Shown: positions 1 through 7,689 of the stretch, one piece after another | Numbering within the stretch: position 1 is the stretch's first letter | Layout of the letters: every line of letters begins with the position of its first letter | From: Planctomycetota bacterium | GTDB taxonomy: Bacteria; Planctomycetota; Phycisphaerae; WQYP01 | NCBI GenBank assembly: GCA_021799715.1 | Contig: JAJYZY010000003.1 | Location: forward strand, 1-37,102 | Reading direction: 5' to 3' | Length of the DNA: 37,102 nucleotides | Translations under genes and position numbers: made by a program | Notes under the pieces: model-generated | What the model saw: the letters and a program-made list of their open reading frames with translations, nothing else | Databases searched by the model: none | What the model was told of the DNA's origin: nothing

Positions 1-134
1 CGACAGCTTTTTATGGAGTAACACGATGAAGCACAAAAATAGAAAATCGGGCTTTACAAACCAGAAAACATCTCGCTTCGCGCCCACAACCCCTTGGCCT
101 CCCGTCAATCCTAATTTATAGGCGTGATAGAGCA

Positions 135-323
135 CTAGCGGGAGCAATGGGATTCAGAGCATCCACAGGACTCGGATGCACCGCAGCCCGAAGAATCGGA
201 CACCCTGGCGGCGTAAGAAGGTTTATTACCTGCACGTACTGAATTGCGAAAAACAACCTCCCGCAACAGCAGCGTTGTGGCATTTTTAGACTGTTTCGGC
301 CACCGCCGAATTTTGTCCCGCAT
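135..323 (-). CDS. Small ORF with Cys-rich C-terminus, doubtful
   Basis: This is a 62-residue ORF from an ATG, transcribed divergently from yggS. The N-terminal half is basic (many Arg and Lys). The last 18 residues hold four Cys spaced among Gly, Ser and Glu, ending CGCSESHCSR. I recognise no family. The nearest purine-rich ribosome-binding candidate lies about 17 bases before the ATG, which is poor. It could be a small metal-binding or modified peptide, or a chance ORF. Its left neighbour is outside the window, so context does not help. Confidence 0.25.
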   Translation of the reverse strand: MRDKIRRWPKQSKNATTLLLREVVFRNSVRAGNKPSYAARVSDSSGCGASESCGCSESHCSR

Positions 324-341
324 TTCAGGACAATTGATCCC

Positions 342-369
342 TTTACATTTTTAGATAAGTGTTAATAAT
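342..369 (+). promoter_or_regulatory. Candidate sigma-70 promoter for yggS
   Basis: A TTTACA hexamer (342-347) and an AATAAT hexamer (364-369) are separated by 16 bases. Transcription would begin near 376, leaving a leader of about 30 bases before the chosen yggS start at 406. The match is by eye only. Confidence 0.4.
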
Positions 370-405
370 AACCCGGCTCTGGTGTTATGGCATGAGGGAA
401 TGGCT

Positions 406-1158
406 ATGGATGTAACGGTTAGACTCAAGCAGGTTCAGCAGCGAATACAGGCAGCGGCGGCCCGTGCGCGCCGCGATCCGAAGGACATCACGCTGGTGGC
501 GGTAAGCAAGTATGCCGAAATGGAACAAATCCAGCGGCTGATCACCGCGGGCCAGCGCGTATTTGGGGAAAGCCGGGTACAGCATTTGCAAAGCCGTGAT
601 CAGGAAGTACGTGATTGGCTCACCGAGACTCTGGCCGATGGCGCGGAGATAGCGGCGCAGATTCAATGGCACATGATAGGCCATTTGCAGCGGAACAAGG
701 CGGCCATGGCACTGGATATATGCTCTATGATCCAGAGCGTTGATTCCCTGCGGCTGGCGGAACACCTCAATGAACTGGGCGGCCGGCGTGAAAAGGCGGT
801 TAAAATCCTCATGGAGGTCAATACGACTGGGGAAGAATCAAAAAACGGGGTTCCCCTGCCGGCGGCGATCCACATGGCCGAACAGTTTGAAACCTTGGCG
901 CACCTGCAACTTGTGGGGTTGATGACCATGGCCCGGCAAACGGCCAATCCGGAAGACGCCCGGCAAAGCTTTGGCACCTTGCGGGAACTATTTGACGAAT
1001 TGCGTTTCCGCGACATTTGCGGCCCGCATTTCCAGCATCTTTCCATGGGCATGAGCGGCGATTTTGAAATCGCCATCGAAGAAGGTTCCACCCTGGTGCG
1101 CATCGGCTCCGCCATCTTCGGTACCCACCACGAACCCGCCATCGAACTGGAATCCTGA
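406..1158 (+). CDS. yggS: YggS/PROSC-family PLP homeostasis protein
   Basis: This 250-residue protein belongs to the YggS/PLPBP family of single-domain alanine-racemase-fold proteins. They bind pyridoxal 5'-phosphate and buffer its supply in the cytoplasm; no catalytic activity is established for the family. Visible family marks are the PLP-lysine segment LVAVSKY near residue 30, the motifs FGESRVQ, WHMIGHLQRNK and LMTMA, and the C-terminal SMGMSGDFEIAIEEGSTLVRIGSAIFG phosphate-binding stretch. An in-frame GTG at 382 and ATG at 400 lie upstream. The ATG at 406 is preferred because GAGGGA sits eight bases before it. Length is close to the family norm. Confidence 0.93.
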   Translation: MDVTVRLKQVQQRIQAAAARARRDPKDITLVAVSKYAEMEQIQRLITAGQRVFGESRVQHLQSRDQEVRDWLTETLADGAEIAAQIQWHMIGHLQRNKAAMALDICSMIQSVDSLRLAEHLNELGGRREKAVKILMEVNTTGEESKNGVPLPAAIHMAEQFETLAHLQLVGLMTMARQTANPEDARQSFGTLRELFDELRFRDICGPHFQHLSMGMSGDFEIAIEEGSTLVRIGSAIFGTHHEPAIELES

Positions 1159-1256
1159 TATAACCTGTCGTTGACGGCTTGATGAGGTGGTACTCCGGCT
1201 GGATGGCGAATCGATGTGGATGATTGCAAACGCATTTGCGCATCTGGCCCATAAAC

Positions 1257-1286
1257 TTGTTATACCGACTGCAAAAAGGTTATCAT
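1257..1286 (+). promoter_or_regulatory. Candidate promoter for yjbQ-like gene
   Basis: TTGTTA (1257-1262) and TATCAT (1281-1286) are separated by 18 bases in the 171-base gap after yggS. This would start transcription about 35-40 bases before the ORF. It is a visual match only. Confidence 0.35.
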
Positions 1287-1329
1287 CATCCTGTACACTG
1301 GTCTTTTGTAGATGTCAGGATATTTGGCC

Positions 1330-1749
1330 ATGAAAAATTATCGCAAAGAATTAACGTTTGATGTTCCGAGTCGCCGGGCATTTATTAATATTACGCCGCA
1401 GGTGCAGGCGGCTCTGGAAGAAAGCGGCATTGCCGAAGGCCTGCTGCTGGTCAACTCCATGCATATCAGTGCCAGTGTTTTCATCAATGATGACGAGCCG
1501 GGCCTGCTGCGGGACTGGGAGACCTGGCTGGAACAATTGGCACCGGAAAAACCCCACAACCACTATCGGCACAATGATTTCGGGGAGGATAACGCCGATG
1601 CGCACCTGAAGCGGACGATCATGGGGCGGGAAGTGACGGTAGCCGTAACCGGCGGCAAGCTGGATTTCGGGCCTTGGGAACAGATATTCTACGGCGAATT
1701 CGATGGGAAGCGGCGCAAGCGCGTATTGATAAAAATCATCGGTGAATGA
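1330..1749 (+). CDS. yjbQ: YjbQ/UPF0047-family protein
   Basis: The 139-residue product is a UPF0047 (YjbQ) family protein. Family members form small trimeric enzymes; some show thiamine-phosphate synthase activity in vitro, but the physiological role is unsettled. Family features are the [14 protein letters not shown] segment near residue 50, the [15 protein letters not shown] segment near residue 85, and the C-terminal [13 protein letters not shown] followed by a basic strand. An ATG at 1312 is in frame but has no ribosome-binding site, whereas AGGA precedes the ATG at 1330. The gene ends one base from the end of the convergent glycosyltransferase gene. Confidence 0.85.
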   Translation: MKNYRKELTFDVPSRRAFINITPQVQAALEESGIAEGLLLVNSMHISASVFINDDEPGLLRDWETWLEQLAPEKPHNHYRHNDFGEDNADAHLKRTIMGREVTVAVTGGKLDFGPWEQIFYGEFDGKRRKRVLIKIIGE

Positions 1750-1750
1750 C

Positions 1751-3055
1751 TTATCCAACGGCGGATTGGTTCGGAGCCGACGGAGCTTCACCGGTTAAAA
1801 TCGTCGCGTGAAGATTGACTTCACGCCGGGCGTATACGCGGCCCGACCAGACGCTGCCGCCGCGAACGTAATAATCCCAGATGCTCGCGGCCAGTACACC
1901 AAGGCAGAAAAGCATGCCCATCGGCATAAACAAAGGTGATCCGGGTTTCTGACAGGTGATGCAACGCAGGCGCTCGAAGTGTACGAAGAATACGGCGTTA
2001 AGGGCGATTGCCAGAACCACCGCGACGCCCCATGCCAGAGTGGGTTGCAACGCCATGCCAATGATTGCCGAAATTAAATACAGTGGTACACAAACGCCGC
2101 CCAGGAACATGATCAGCGTCGTGAATAGCGCGATAATCGGGCTGCAGCGTAATCCGGCGTACGCATTTTTTTTCAGCCCTCGAAACGTGTCGATCAAGCC
2201 TTCATACATTCGGCCGCTAAGCAGTTCGCGCGTGCAAACGGTGAATACCTTCAGACCATGGGCGCGCGCCCGTGTGCCTAATGCCAGGTCTTCCACGAGT
2301 TGCTTATGGATCGCTTCATGTCCTCCGATGGATTTGTAAGCGCCGGTGCGAAACAGCATGTATGCTCCGCCGGTGAGCGGAGTGGGATTTGTGGGATCAT
2401 TGGACCGGTAAAGCGGAGCTAACGTCAACAGGGCATGTTGCGCCATAAGCATGACCGCTTGTTCCAGCAGTCCGCCGGTTTCCATGCGCGGCAACAGGCT
2501 GAGCATGTCAATATTGCGATGATGCATCAATTGCACCATTTTCCGCAACGACTGGGGATGGTGCCAGATATCCGAGTCGGTAAACAGAACCATATCACCG
2601 TCAATCAGGCCCACCGATTGTTGAATTGCCCAGACCTTTCCTCCCCATCCGGCCGGGGGCGGTTGATGATGATCAATGACGTGCAGATGTGGATGCCGGG
2701 CCGTAAGTTCGCGGCAAATCTCCCGTGTGTTGTCGGTGGATTGGTCATCGATGAAAATGACCTGATAATCAGGATAATCCAATTGACACAGCGACCCAAG
2801 CGTGTGCCGCAGAACATGACCCTCATTGCGGCCAGGGGCGATAATCGTCACTCGGGGCCACGGATTCGGATCGCCGGGGTACTGGGCCGGCGCGTCATTC
2901 AGACTCACCACGGAATTCAAAGCAGTGGGGATCGTGTCCTGGTCGAAAATGAAGCGGTTCATAGTGCGCATGGCTTTGGAAAAACTGATGCGCGTCCAAA
3001 TGGCCAATAGTAAAAGCAGCCAGCCCGCCAATATCCACGCTGCCATATTTTGCAT
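1751..3055 (-). CDS. Membrane glycosyltransferase family 2, HpnB-like
   Basis: This 434-residue GT2 enzyme probably transfers a sugar from a nucleotide-sugar to a lipid or polyprenyl acceptor at the inner membrane. An N-terminal membrane helix (about residues 5-22) is followed by a GT-A domain. That domain shows PGRNEG, the DDQSTDNT nucleotide-binding segment (about 103), a DSD metal-binding motif (about 160) and the acceptor/base motif ED (about 255). C-terminal membrane helices follow. The layout resembles hopene-associated HpnB-type transferases, but no hopanoid genes are in the window, so the acceptor is unknown. ATG 3055 is chosen over GTG 3106 because AAGGA precedes it by nine bases. 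It lies downstream of mlaF on the same strand and may share its transcript. Confidence 0.8.
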   Translation of the reverse strand: MQNMAAWILAGWLLLLLAIWTRISFSKAMRTMNRFIFDQDTIPTALNSVVSLNDAPAQYPGDPNPWPRVTIIAPGRNEGHVLRHTLGSLCQLDYPDYQVIFIDDQSTDNTREICRELTARHPHLHVIDHHQPPPAGWGGKVWAIQQSVGLIDGDMVLFTDSDIWHHPQSLRKMVQLMHHRNIDMLSLLPRMETGGLLEQAVMLMAQHALLTLAPLYRSNDPTNPTPLTGGAYMLFRTGAYKSIGGHEAIHKQLVEDLALGTRARAHGLKVFTVCTRELLSGRMYEGLIDTFRGLKKNAYAGLRCSPIIALFTTLIMFLGGVCVPLYLISAIIGMALQPTLAWGVAVVLAIALNAVFFVHFERLRCITCQKPGSPLFMPMGMLFCLGVLAASIWDYYVRGGSVWSGRVYARREVNLHATILTGEAPSAPNQSAVG

Positions 3056-3143
3056 TAACGCCCATCCTTCAGGATTTCGATTTCTATTTTTACATACGCA
3101 AGGCACGGGCGACTGGATCAGATTGACGCTTCATCAAGTCGCC

Positions 3144-3953
3144 TTAAAGCCGGTCAAGAGCGTCCAATTCCGCCTCGCTGGCCCGCCCCTGGATGAATCT
3201 CTGAACCTCCGGATCGGAGCAGTCGCGAATTTCATCCGCGGTACCTCGATACACAATTTTTCCATGCAGGAGCATGACAATATAATCGGCAACTTTAAAG
3301 GCGCTGGCCATGTCGTGGGTCACGACAATTCCGGTGACTTTAAATTGTCTTTGCAGTTTTAGAATCAGTTCATTTATGACATCCGAACGTATGGGATCCA
3401 GGCCGGTGGTTGGCTCATCATACAGCAGCACTTCGGGATTCATGGCCATCGCGCGGGCCAGGGCGACGCGTTTTTTCTGCCCACCGGATAAATCGGCCGG
3501 CATTTTCTTTTCCGACCCCGCCAATCCCACGATGGAAAGCTTTTCATGGACCGTGTCGGCTATTTGCGCGTCACTAAAGCCGCCTTCCTGCCGCAAGGGG
3601 AATGCGATATTTTCTCCCACATCCATCGAGTCAAACAGGGCGCTTAACTGGAAAAGAAATCCGAAACGTTTGCGGATTGGCTCCATTTCCTTTTCCGCCA
3701 GATTATCAATGCGCTGGCCATGAAAATATATTTTGCCGGAATCGGGCTTTAGCAGTCCGACAATGTGTTTCAACAGCACGGATTTTCCGGTACCGGAAGG
3801 GCCGATGACAACGGTTGTCCGATCCGCCGGAATGTCCAGCGTCAGGCCGTTGAGGACAACCAGCGGGCCGAAACGTTTGTGAACATCTTCAAAACGAATC
3901 ACCGGCACATCGGAGTTTTGCTTAGATGGTGTGGGCATAGACACGTGACTCAC
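3144..3953 (-). CDS. mlaF: MlaF-like ABC transporter ATPase
   Basis: The 269-residue product is the ATPase of an MlaFE-type lipid transporter that moves phospholipid between inner and outer membranes. It has Walker A GPSGTGKS (about residues 52-59), the signature LSGGQKKRVALARA, Walker B VLLYDEP, and the switch HD in VVTHDMASAF. The LLYDEPTTGLDP form is typical of MlaF. The GTG start overlaps the mlaE stop by four bases (GTGA), implying coupling; an internal ATG at 3938 is an alternative start. No MlaD (MCE) gene is adjacent, so the substrate-carrying partner must be elsewhere. Confidence 0.9.
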   Translation of the reverse strand: MSHVSMPTPSKQNSDVPVIRFEDVHKRFGPLVVLNGLTLDIPADRTTVVIGPSGTGKSVLLKHIVGLLKPDSGKIYFHGQRIDNLAEKEMEPIRKRFGFLFQLSALFDSMDVGENIAFPLRQEGGFSDAQIADTVHEKLSIVGLAGSEKKMPADLSGGQKKRVALARAMAMNPEVLLYDEPTTGLDPIRSDVINELILKLQRQFKVTGIVVTHDMASAFKVADYIVMLLHGKIVYRGTADEIRDCSDPEVQRFIQGRASEAELDALDRL

Positions 3954-4810
3954 AGGATACTGGGTTGATTAGGCCAGAGCATCACATAGATATTGTTGAG
4001 CATGACCGCGAGAATAAAATTTGCCAACAGAATCACGCAGAAACCGGCGACAAAACTTTCGGTGCAAGCCCGCCCCACGCCTTGAGCTCCGTTTCCGCAG
4101 CGAAAGCCTTTATAACATGCAATTGTCGATATGACCAAGCCAAAGAAAAAGGCCTTAATCAGACCCACAAAAACGGTAAACATGTCCATCCCCGTCTGGG
4201 CGTAATGCCAGAACGGGTAATTTCGGACACCCTCCACCCCGACCGAAATCAGCCATCCGCCCAAAATACCGATGGAATCACTGAATACCGTCAGTACGGG
4301 AGTCATGATGATACACGCCAGGACCCGCGGCACCACCAGCGTCCGCACTGGATCCGCCGCCATCACGCGAAGTGCGTCAATTTGTTCGGTGACGCGCATG
4401 GTGCCAAGTTCCGCGGTCATCGATCCGCCAAGCCGGCCCGCAAGCATCACCGCCGTGAGCACCGGACCAATCTGCTTTACCACGCTGATAACAATGACCG
4501 AACCAACCCGGTTGCCCGCCCCAATCGCCTTAAATTGCGGATAGGCTTCCACCGCCAATACCGCGCCGATAAATCCACCTCCCAGCATCACGACCGGAAT
4601 GGAAAGTGTTCCCATTTCATACATTTGTATGAAGAGTTCTCGAATGGTTCGGCGGTTCATGCCGGTAAATATGCCGTAGATAATTGAAAATAAAAAACAT
4701 CCAAAATCCCCCAGCGTCTGCACCGCGCTGATGTTCCATGCCCCGATTGCCGCCAGAAATCCAGTGATCGGATTTGCCGGTCTTTCAGGCGAAGGGTGAT
4801 TATTTCCCAT
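3950..4810 (-). CDS. mlaE: MlaE-like ABC transporter permease
   Basis: This 286-residue integral membrane protein is the permease partner of MlaF. The MlaE family core is clear: an amphipathic N-terminal segment (about 40-60), the long GGGFIGAVLAVEAY helix, the GPVLTAVMLAGRLGGSMTAELGTMRVTEQIDAL block (positions about 125-160) that couples to the ATPase, and three C-terminal helices. The start is well supported by AGGGA eight bases upstream. It is the first gene of a minus-strand unit, mlaE-mlaF-glycosyltransferase, and is divergent from the large operon that starts at 5459. Confidence 0.9.
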   Translation of the reverse strand: MGNNHPSPERPANPITGFLAAIGAWNISAVQTLGDFGCFLFSIIYGIFTGMNRRTIRELFIQMYEMGTLSIPVVMLGGGFIGAVLAVEAYPQFKAIGAGNRVGSVIVISVVKQIGPVLTAVMLAGRLGGSMTAELGTMRVTEQIDALRVMAADPVRTLVVPRVLACIIMTPVLTVFSDSIGILGGWLISVGVEGVRNYPFWHYAQTGMDMFTVFVGLIKAFFFGLVISTIACYKGFRCGNGAQGVGRACTESFVAGFCVILLANFILAVMLNNIYVMLWPNQPSIL

Positions 4811-5189
4811 ATCTATATCCCTGCAAGCACATCAATCCAGGCGCATGTCAGCCGCCACGCATGCCATTGCGTCCCACCATTGTATACGCTTCGCGCCCCG
4901 CAGGGGTAATGCACCGGCTGAAAAATCGAGGTCATTGCGTCGAGAACCCTTCTTTGCCCCGCAGTACCGCCCAGATTCTGGGCAGGGCTGTCATAAAACG
5001 CTCCGGTATGCGCGAAAATCAGCCGTATCGCGGCATGGTGAACCGCACGGTGAAAATGCTAAAAATATGATCTCGGCTCTCAATTGTGCGTCATCCACGA
5101 AGATTATCGCAATTTATCCGAGTGACTTGAGCGGCTTTTTCCGGCTGCGGCATCGAAATTGCATCATAGATGAATGGTGAGGTTCACCG
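4811..5189. other. Non-coding divergent intergenic region, left half
   Basis: No credible gene is visible in this stretch between mlaE (minus) and the 5459 operon (plus). The ORFs present have no ribosome-binding site or recognisable protein family. One GC hairpin can be drawn, with GCGGC (5131-5135) pairing to GCTGC (5144-5148). The promoters of both flanking units should lie here or just to the right, but I cannot assign them with confidence. Confidence 0.5.
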
Positions 5190-5197
5190 CGTTCTCC

Positions 5198-5267
5198 GAT
5201 TCAAGGTGAATCGGCGTTGTCTCAAAAGGTATTTTTTGCCTTGAGATGACGGTAAAAAGCTTGAATC
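5198..5267 (+). promoter_or_regulatory. Structured leader element: nested stem-loops
   Basis: An outer perfect 8-base inverted repeat, GATTCAAG (5198-5205) with CTTGAATC (5260-5267), encloses a second hairpin. In the inner one 5215-5225 pairs with 5241-5251 over 11 positions (two G-U pairs); after a two-A bulge, GG pairs with CC around a T-rich loop. Such a two-tier fold about 190 bases before the first gene of a catabolic/transport operon looks like a leader RNA, possibly ligand-sensing. I matched it to no known riboswitch. It could also be an operator region read as DNA. Confidence 0.45.
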
Positions 5268-5304
5268 TCCGGTTACTTGTTCTTTCTTTTTTTAAGGAGG
5301 ACGC

Positions 5305-5319
5305 ATGCCTGCATTATGA
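5305..5319 (+). other. Tiny leader ORF 1 (four codons) with perfect SD
   Basis: AAGGAGG (5294-5300) is followed four bases later by ATG CCT GCA TTA TGA, encoding MPAL. It is the strongest Shine-Dalgarno sequence in the leader, yet it serves no long gene. Its stop overlaps the ATG of a second tiny ORF. It may be a leader peptide that couples translation to downstream structure, or merely a remnant. Confidence 0.3.
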
Positions 5320-5348
5320 AATCAGTGAGTCAAACCCCAGCGCAGTAG
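5316..5348 (+). other. Tiny leader ORF 2 (ten codons)
   Basis: The ATG at 5316 overlaps the stop of tiny ORF 1 (ATGA), and the frame runs ten codons (MKSVSQTPAQ) to TAG. The composition shows no run of one amino acid of the kind used in classical amino-acid attenuators. Its end lies nine bases before the 5357-5395 stem, so ribosomes on it could affect that fold. Confidence 0.25.
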
Positions 5349-5356
5349 TGGGACAA

Positions 5357-5418
5357 CGCATCCGCCCACCTTCCGCCAATGTTGCTTTGGATGCGGCAAT
5401 CTGATGTGTCATCAGATT
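5357..5418 (+). promoter_or_regulatory. Two consecutive leader stem-loops before the barrel gene
   Basis: CGCATCC (5357-5363) pairs perfectly with GGATGCG (5389-5395). Three bases later AATCTGATG (5398-5406) pairs perfectly with CATCAGATT (5410-5418) around a TGT triloop. The second hairpin can gain three pairs only by taking bases from the first, so the two may compete. No U-tract follows, so it is not a standard terminator. The barrel gene begins 40 bases downstream. Confidence 0.45.
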
Positions 5419-5458
5419 CGCCACGTTTTGTTATGCATTTTATGGGAGTATATCAGCT

Positions 5459-6505
5459 ATGTTTTCCGATACCCTGAAACCTCAACTTTTAACCGCCTGT
5501 GCTGCCGCCGCCCTGTTTGGCATCAGCGGCCTATGCACCGCGGCGACCGTACCGGCGGGTTCCACAGCGGTTGTGGCATCGCCAGCGGCGAGTTCCTCGA
5601 CCGCCGATGGCGCGGCGGCCGGCGAAGCGGTCAATGACTTGTTAAATAAACCCAGTTCCAGCGCCGGTGATTCAGTTGTCTCCCTGGACGACGCGGGCGG
5701 CGATACATTGGGTTCCGCCATGTCGGTTTTTATTCAATCAACTTTTTCAACGGATTATATTACGCCCCGCGGCTTGCATGTATCTAACAAAGGCGTGACC
5801 TGGCAGCCTCTGACGGTCATCAATATGGACGTTTACAGCGGAAAAGGCCTGATCAGCGATGTAACCGCTTATGGCGGAATCTGGCAGGACTGGAATACCC
5901 AGCAACATATCAAACCCGATGGCTCATTCCAGGAAATTGACCCGTTTGTGGGCGTTAAAACTACGATCGCCAAAGCTTTCACACTGGATTTCCAATATGT
6001 CGATTTCATCAGCCCCAACGGTTCGTATACCACCGAGCAAAACTTGTCGCTCAAGCTCTCTTATCACGATACGTTTCTTAAAGACTTTTCATTTAACCCG
6101 TATATCAATCCATTTTATGAGGTCACGGGCAGTTCAACCGTGGTGACGGGGAGAAATGGCGGGACGTTTGATGTTGAAGTGGGCATGGTGCCAACCTACA
6201 CGCTCAAGGCAATTAAAGATTATCCAATCACCATCACGTTCCCGACGTGGTTTACCGTCGGCCCCAAGAATTTCTGGGATGCCACCGGACAGACCAAAAA
6301 CAATTTCGGCGTGCTTTCATCGGGCTTGCAGTTGGCTATTCCATTGTCCTTTATTCCCAAGAAATTTGGCGCATGGACGGCCTTTACCGGCTTCCAGTAT
6401 TACAACGAACTGAATAATAATCTCATGACCGCGTCGCATATTCTCGGGACCGGTGGACATCGGAATATTTATGTCGGCACGGCCGGCGTCAATGTATTTT
6501 TCTAA
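5459..6505 (+). CDS. Outer-membrane beta-barrel protein, operon head
   Basis: A 348-residue secreted protein with an N-terminal signal peptide; cleavage is likely near residues 28-29 (LCTA/ATV). A low-complexity Ala/Ser-rich linker runs to about residue 75. The rest is alternating beta-strands rich in aromatic residues, ending VNVFF, the terminal-Phe signature recognised by the Bam machinery. I recognise no named family. Its place directly before a solute-binding protein and permease genes suggests a dedicated outer-membrane channel for the same substrate (inference). A GGGAG precedes the ATG by about 11 bases. It could instead be a non-transport surface barrel. Confidence 0.75.
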   Translation: MFSDTLKPQLLTACAAAALFGISGLCTAATVPAGSTAVVASPAASSSTADGAAAGEAVNDLLNKPSSSAGDSVVSLDDAGGDTLGSAMSVFIQSTFSTDYITPRGLHVSNKGVTWQPLTVINMDVYSGKGLISDVTAYGGIWQDWNTQQHIKPDGSFQEIDPFVGVKTTIAKAFTLDFQYVDFISPNGSYTTEQNLSLKLSYHDTFLKDFSFNPYINPFYEVTGSSTVVTGRNGGTFDVEVGMVPTYTLKAIKDYPITITFPTWFTVGPKNFWDATGQTKNNFGVLSSGLQLAIPLSFIPKKFGAWTAFTGFQYYNELNNNLMTASHILGTGGHRNIYVGTAGVNVFF

Positions 6506-6550
6506 AGCGCCATGCGCTTCGTTTAATTCAATATTTAGAAAGGAATAAAA

Positions 6551-7687
6551 ATGAAAACGATCAATAACCATTCCGCCACGCCTGTGGCGATGCGACTATG
6601 GCCGCTTCTGGCGCTGGCTTTAGCGGCCCTGCTGGTTCTCGGCGGGATATCCGGAAGAGCCTTGGCCGATACCACCGTCGGCGTTATTACTGTAGGTTCC
6701 ACCAAGGATTGGGGCTACAACGAAGCCCAGGCTGTGGCCGGTAAATCACTGACGAAAATTCCGGGTGTAAAAGTGGTGGTTCAGGATAATGTGCCGGAAA
6801 CCATCGCCGTTACGCAGACCATGGAGAGCATGATCAACTTTGACAATGCGAAGGTGATTTTTGCCACATCGTACGGTTACTTTCCCTTTGTCTGTAAATT
6901 GGCCCCGAAATATCCTAATGTGCTGTTCGTGCACTGCGGTGGTGATTACGTGGCCGGCAAAACGCCGAAAAACGTCGCGACATATTTTGGTGATGTCGAT
7001 GAAGTTGAATATCTAACCGGAATTGTGGCTGGTTACACATCTAAAAGCGGTAAGCTGGGCTTTATTGCCGCCAAACCGATTCCGCAAGTATTGCGGGACA
7101 TCAATGCCTTTACTATGGGAGCGCGGTCGGTAAACCCGAAAGCCACATGTACCGTGGTATTTACCGGTGATTGGTTTCAACCGGTAAAAGAAGCGCAGGC
7201 CGTCAACAGCCTGGCGGACCAGGGAATTGACGTTGTAACCATGCACGTTGACAGCCCTAAGCAGATCATCCTCACGGCCAAGAGTCGGGGAATTTATGTC
7301 TGCGGTTATCACTTTGACGGCGCGGCGCTGTATCCGCAAGGGTTTCTGACCGGATCGGCATGGAATTGGGCGCCGATTTACAAGGAACTCGTCACGGACG
7401 TCATGCAGGGCAAGCCATATCCCCACAGCATTATGGAAGGCTTCCGCGATGGCGTGGTGAAGCTTGATCCGTTTGGTCCGGCGGTTTCCACCAAGGCCAA
7501 ACTGGCGACGCTTGCGGTGAAAAAAGAGTTCATGGCCGGGAAGTTCCAGATATTCAAGGGGCCGCTTTATTCCAATACCGGCAAACTGGTTATTCCGGCC
7601 GGGGTTGTGTACCACGACAACGCCCCGACGCTTGATGGAATGAATTATCTGGTCAAAGGTGTCATCGGCAAGATCAGTTGGAATTGA
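6551..7687 (+). CDS. BMP-family ABC transporter solute-binding protein
   Basis: The 378-residue precursor has a signal peptide (hydrophobic core about residues 17-35, cleavage after ALA near 39) and a type-1 periplasmic-binding fold of the BMP/PnrA (Bmp, Med) family. Family features are GVITVGSTKDWGYNEAQ at the mature N-terminus, IFATSYGYF, FGDVDEVEYLTGIVAG, GKLGFIA and the NWAPIYKELVTDVMQGK segment. Family members bind nucleosides, purine bases or related ring compounds; AtzT of the atrazine-degrading Pseudomonas sp. ADP is a BMP-type binder. The neighbouring allophanate hydrolase points to a ureide or urea-oligomer ligand (inference). AGGA precedes the ATG. Confidence 0.9.
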   Translation: MKTINNHSATPVAMRLWPLLALALAALLVLGGISGRALADTTVGVITVGSTKDWGYNEAQAVAGKSLTKIPGVKVVVQDNVPETIAVTQTMESMINFDNAKVIFATSYGYFPFVCKLAPKYPNVLFVHCGGDYVAGKTPKNVATYFGDVDEVEYLTGIVAGYTSKSGKLGFIAAKPIPQVLRDINAFTMGARSVNPKATCTVVFTGDWFQPVKEAQAVNSLADQGIDVVTMHVDSPKQIILTAKSRGIYVCGYHFDGAALYPQGFLTGSAWNWAPIYKELVTDVMQGKPYPHSIMEGFRDGVVKLDPFGPAVSTKAKLATLAVKKEFMAGKFQIFKGPLYSNTGKLVIPAGVVYHDNAPTLDGMNYLVKGVIGKISWN

Positions 7688-7689
7688 AC

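Noticed and set aside
26..121. A 31-codon plus-strand ORF with GGAG seven bases before its ATG
   Set aside because: The ribosome-binding site is tempting, but the product is short, has no recognisable pattern and may be the edge of something outside the window; not enough to call a gene.
3965..4687. A 240-residue plus-strand ORF opposite mlaE
   Set aside because: It is antisense to a clear MlaE gene, has His/Arg-rich composition typical of shadow frames, and no ribosome-binding site or family.
5190..5290. Guanidine or purine riboswitch
   Set aside because: Guanidine classes would suit an allophanate-linked operon, and an ACGG occurs at 5249-5252, but the conserved cores of the guanidine-I, -II, -III and purine aptamers are not present.
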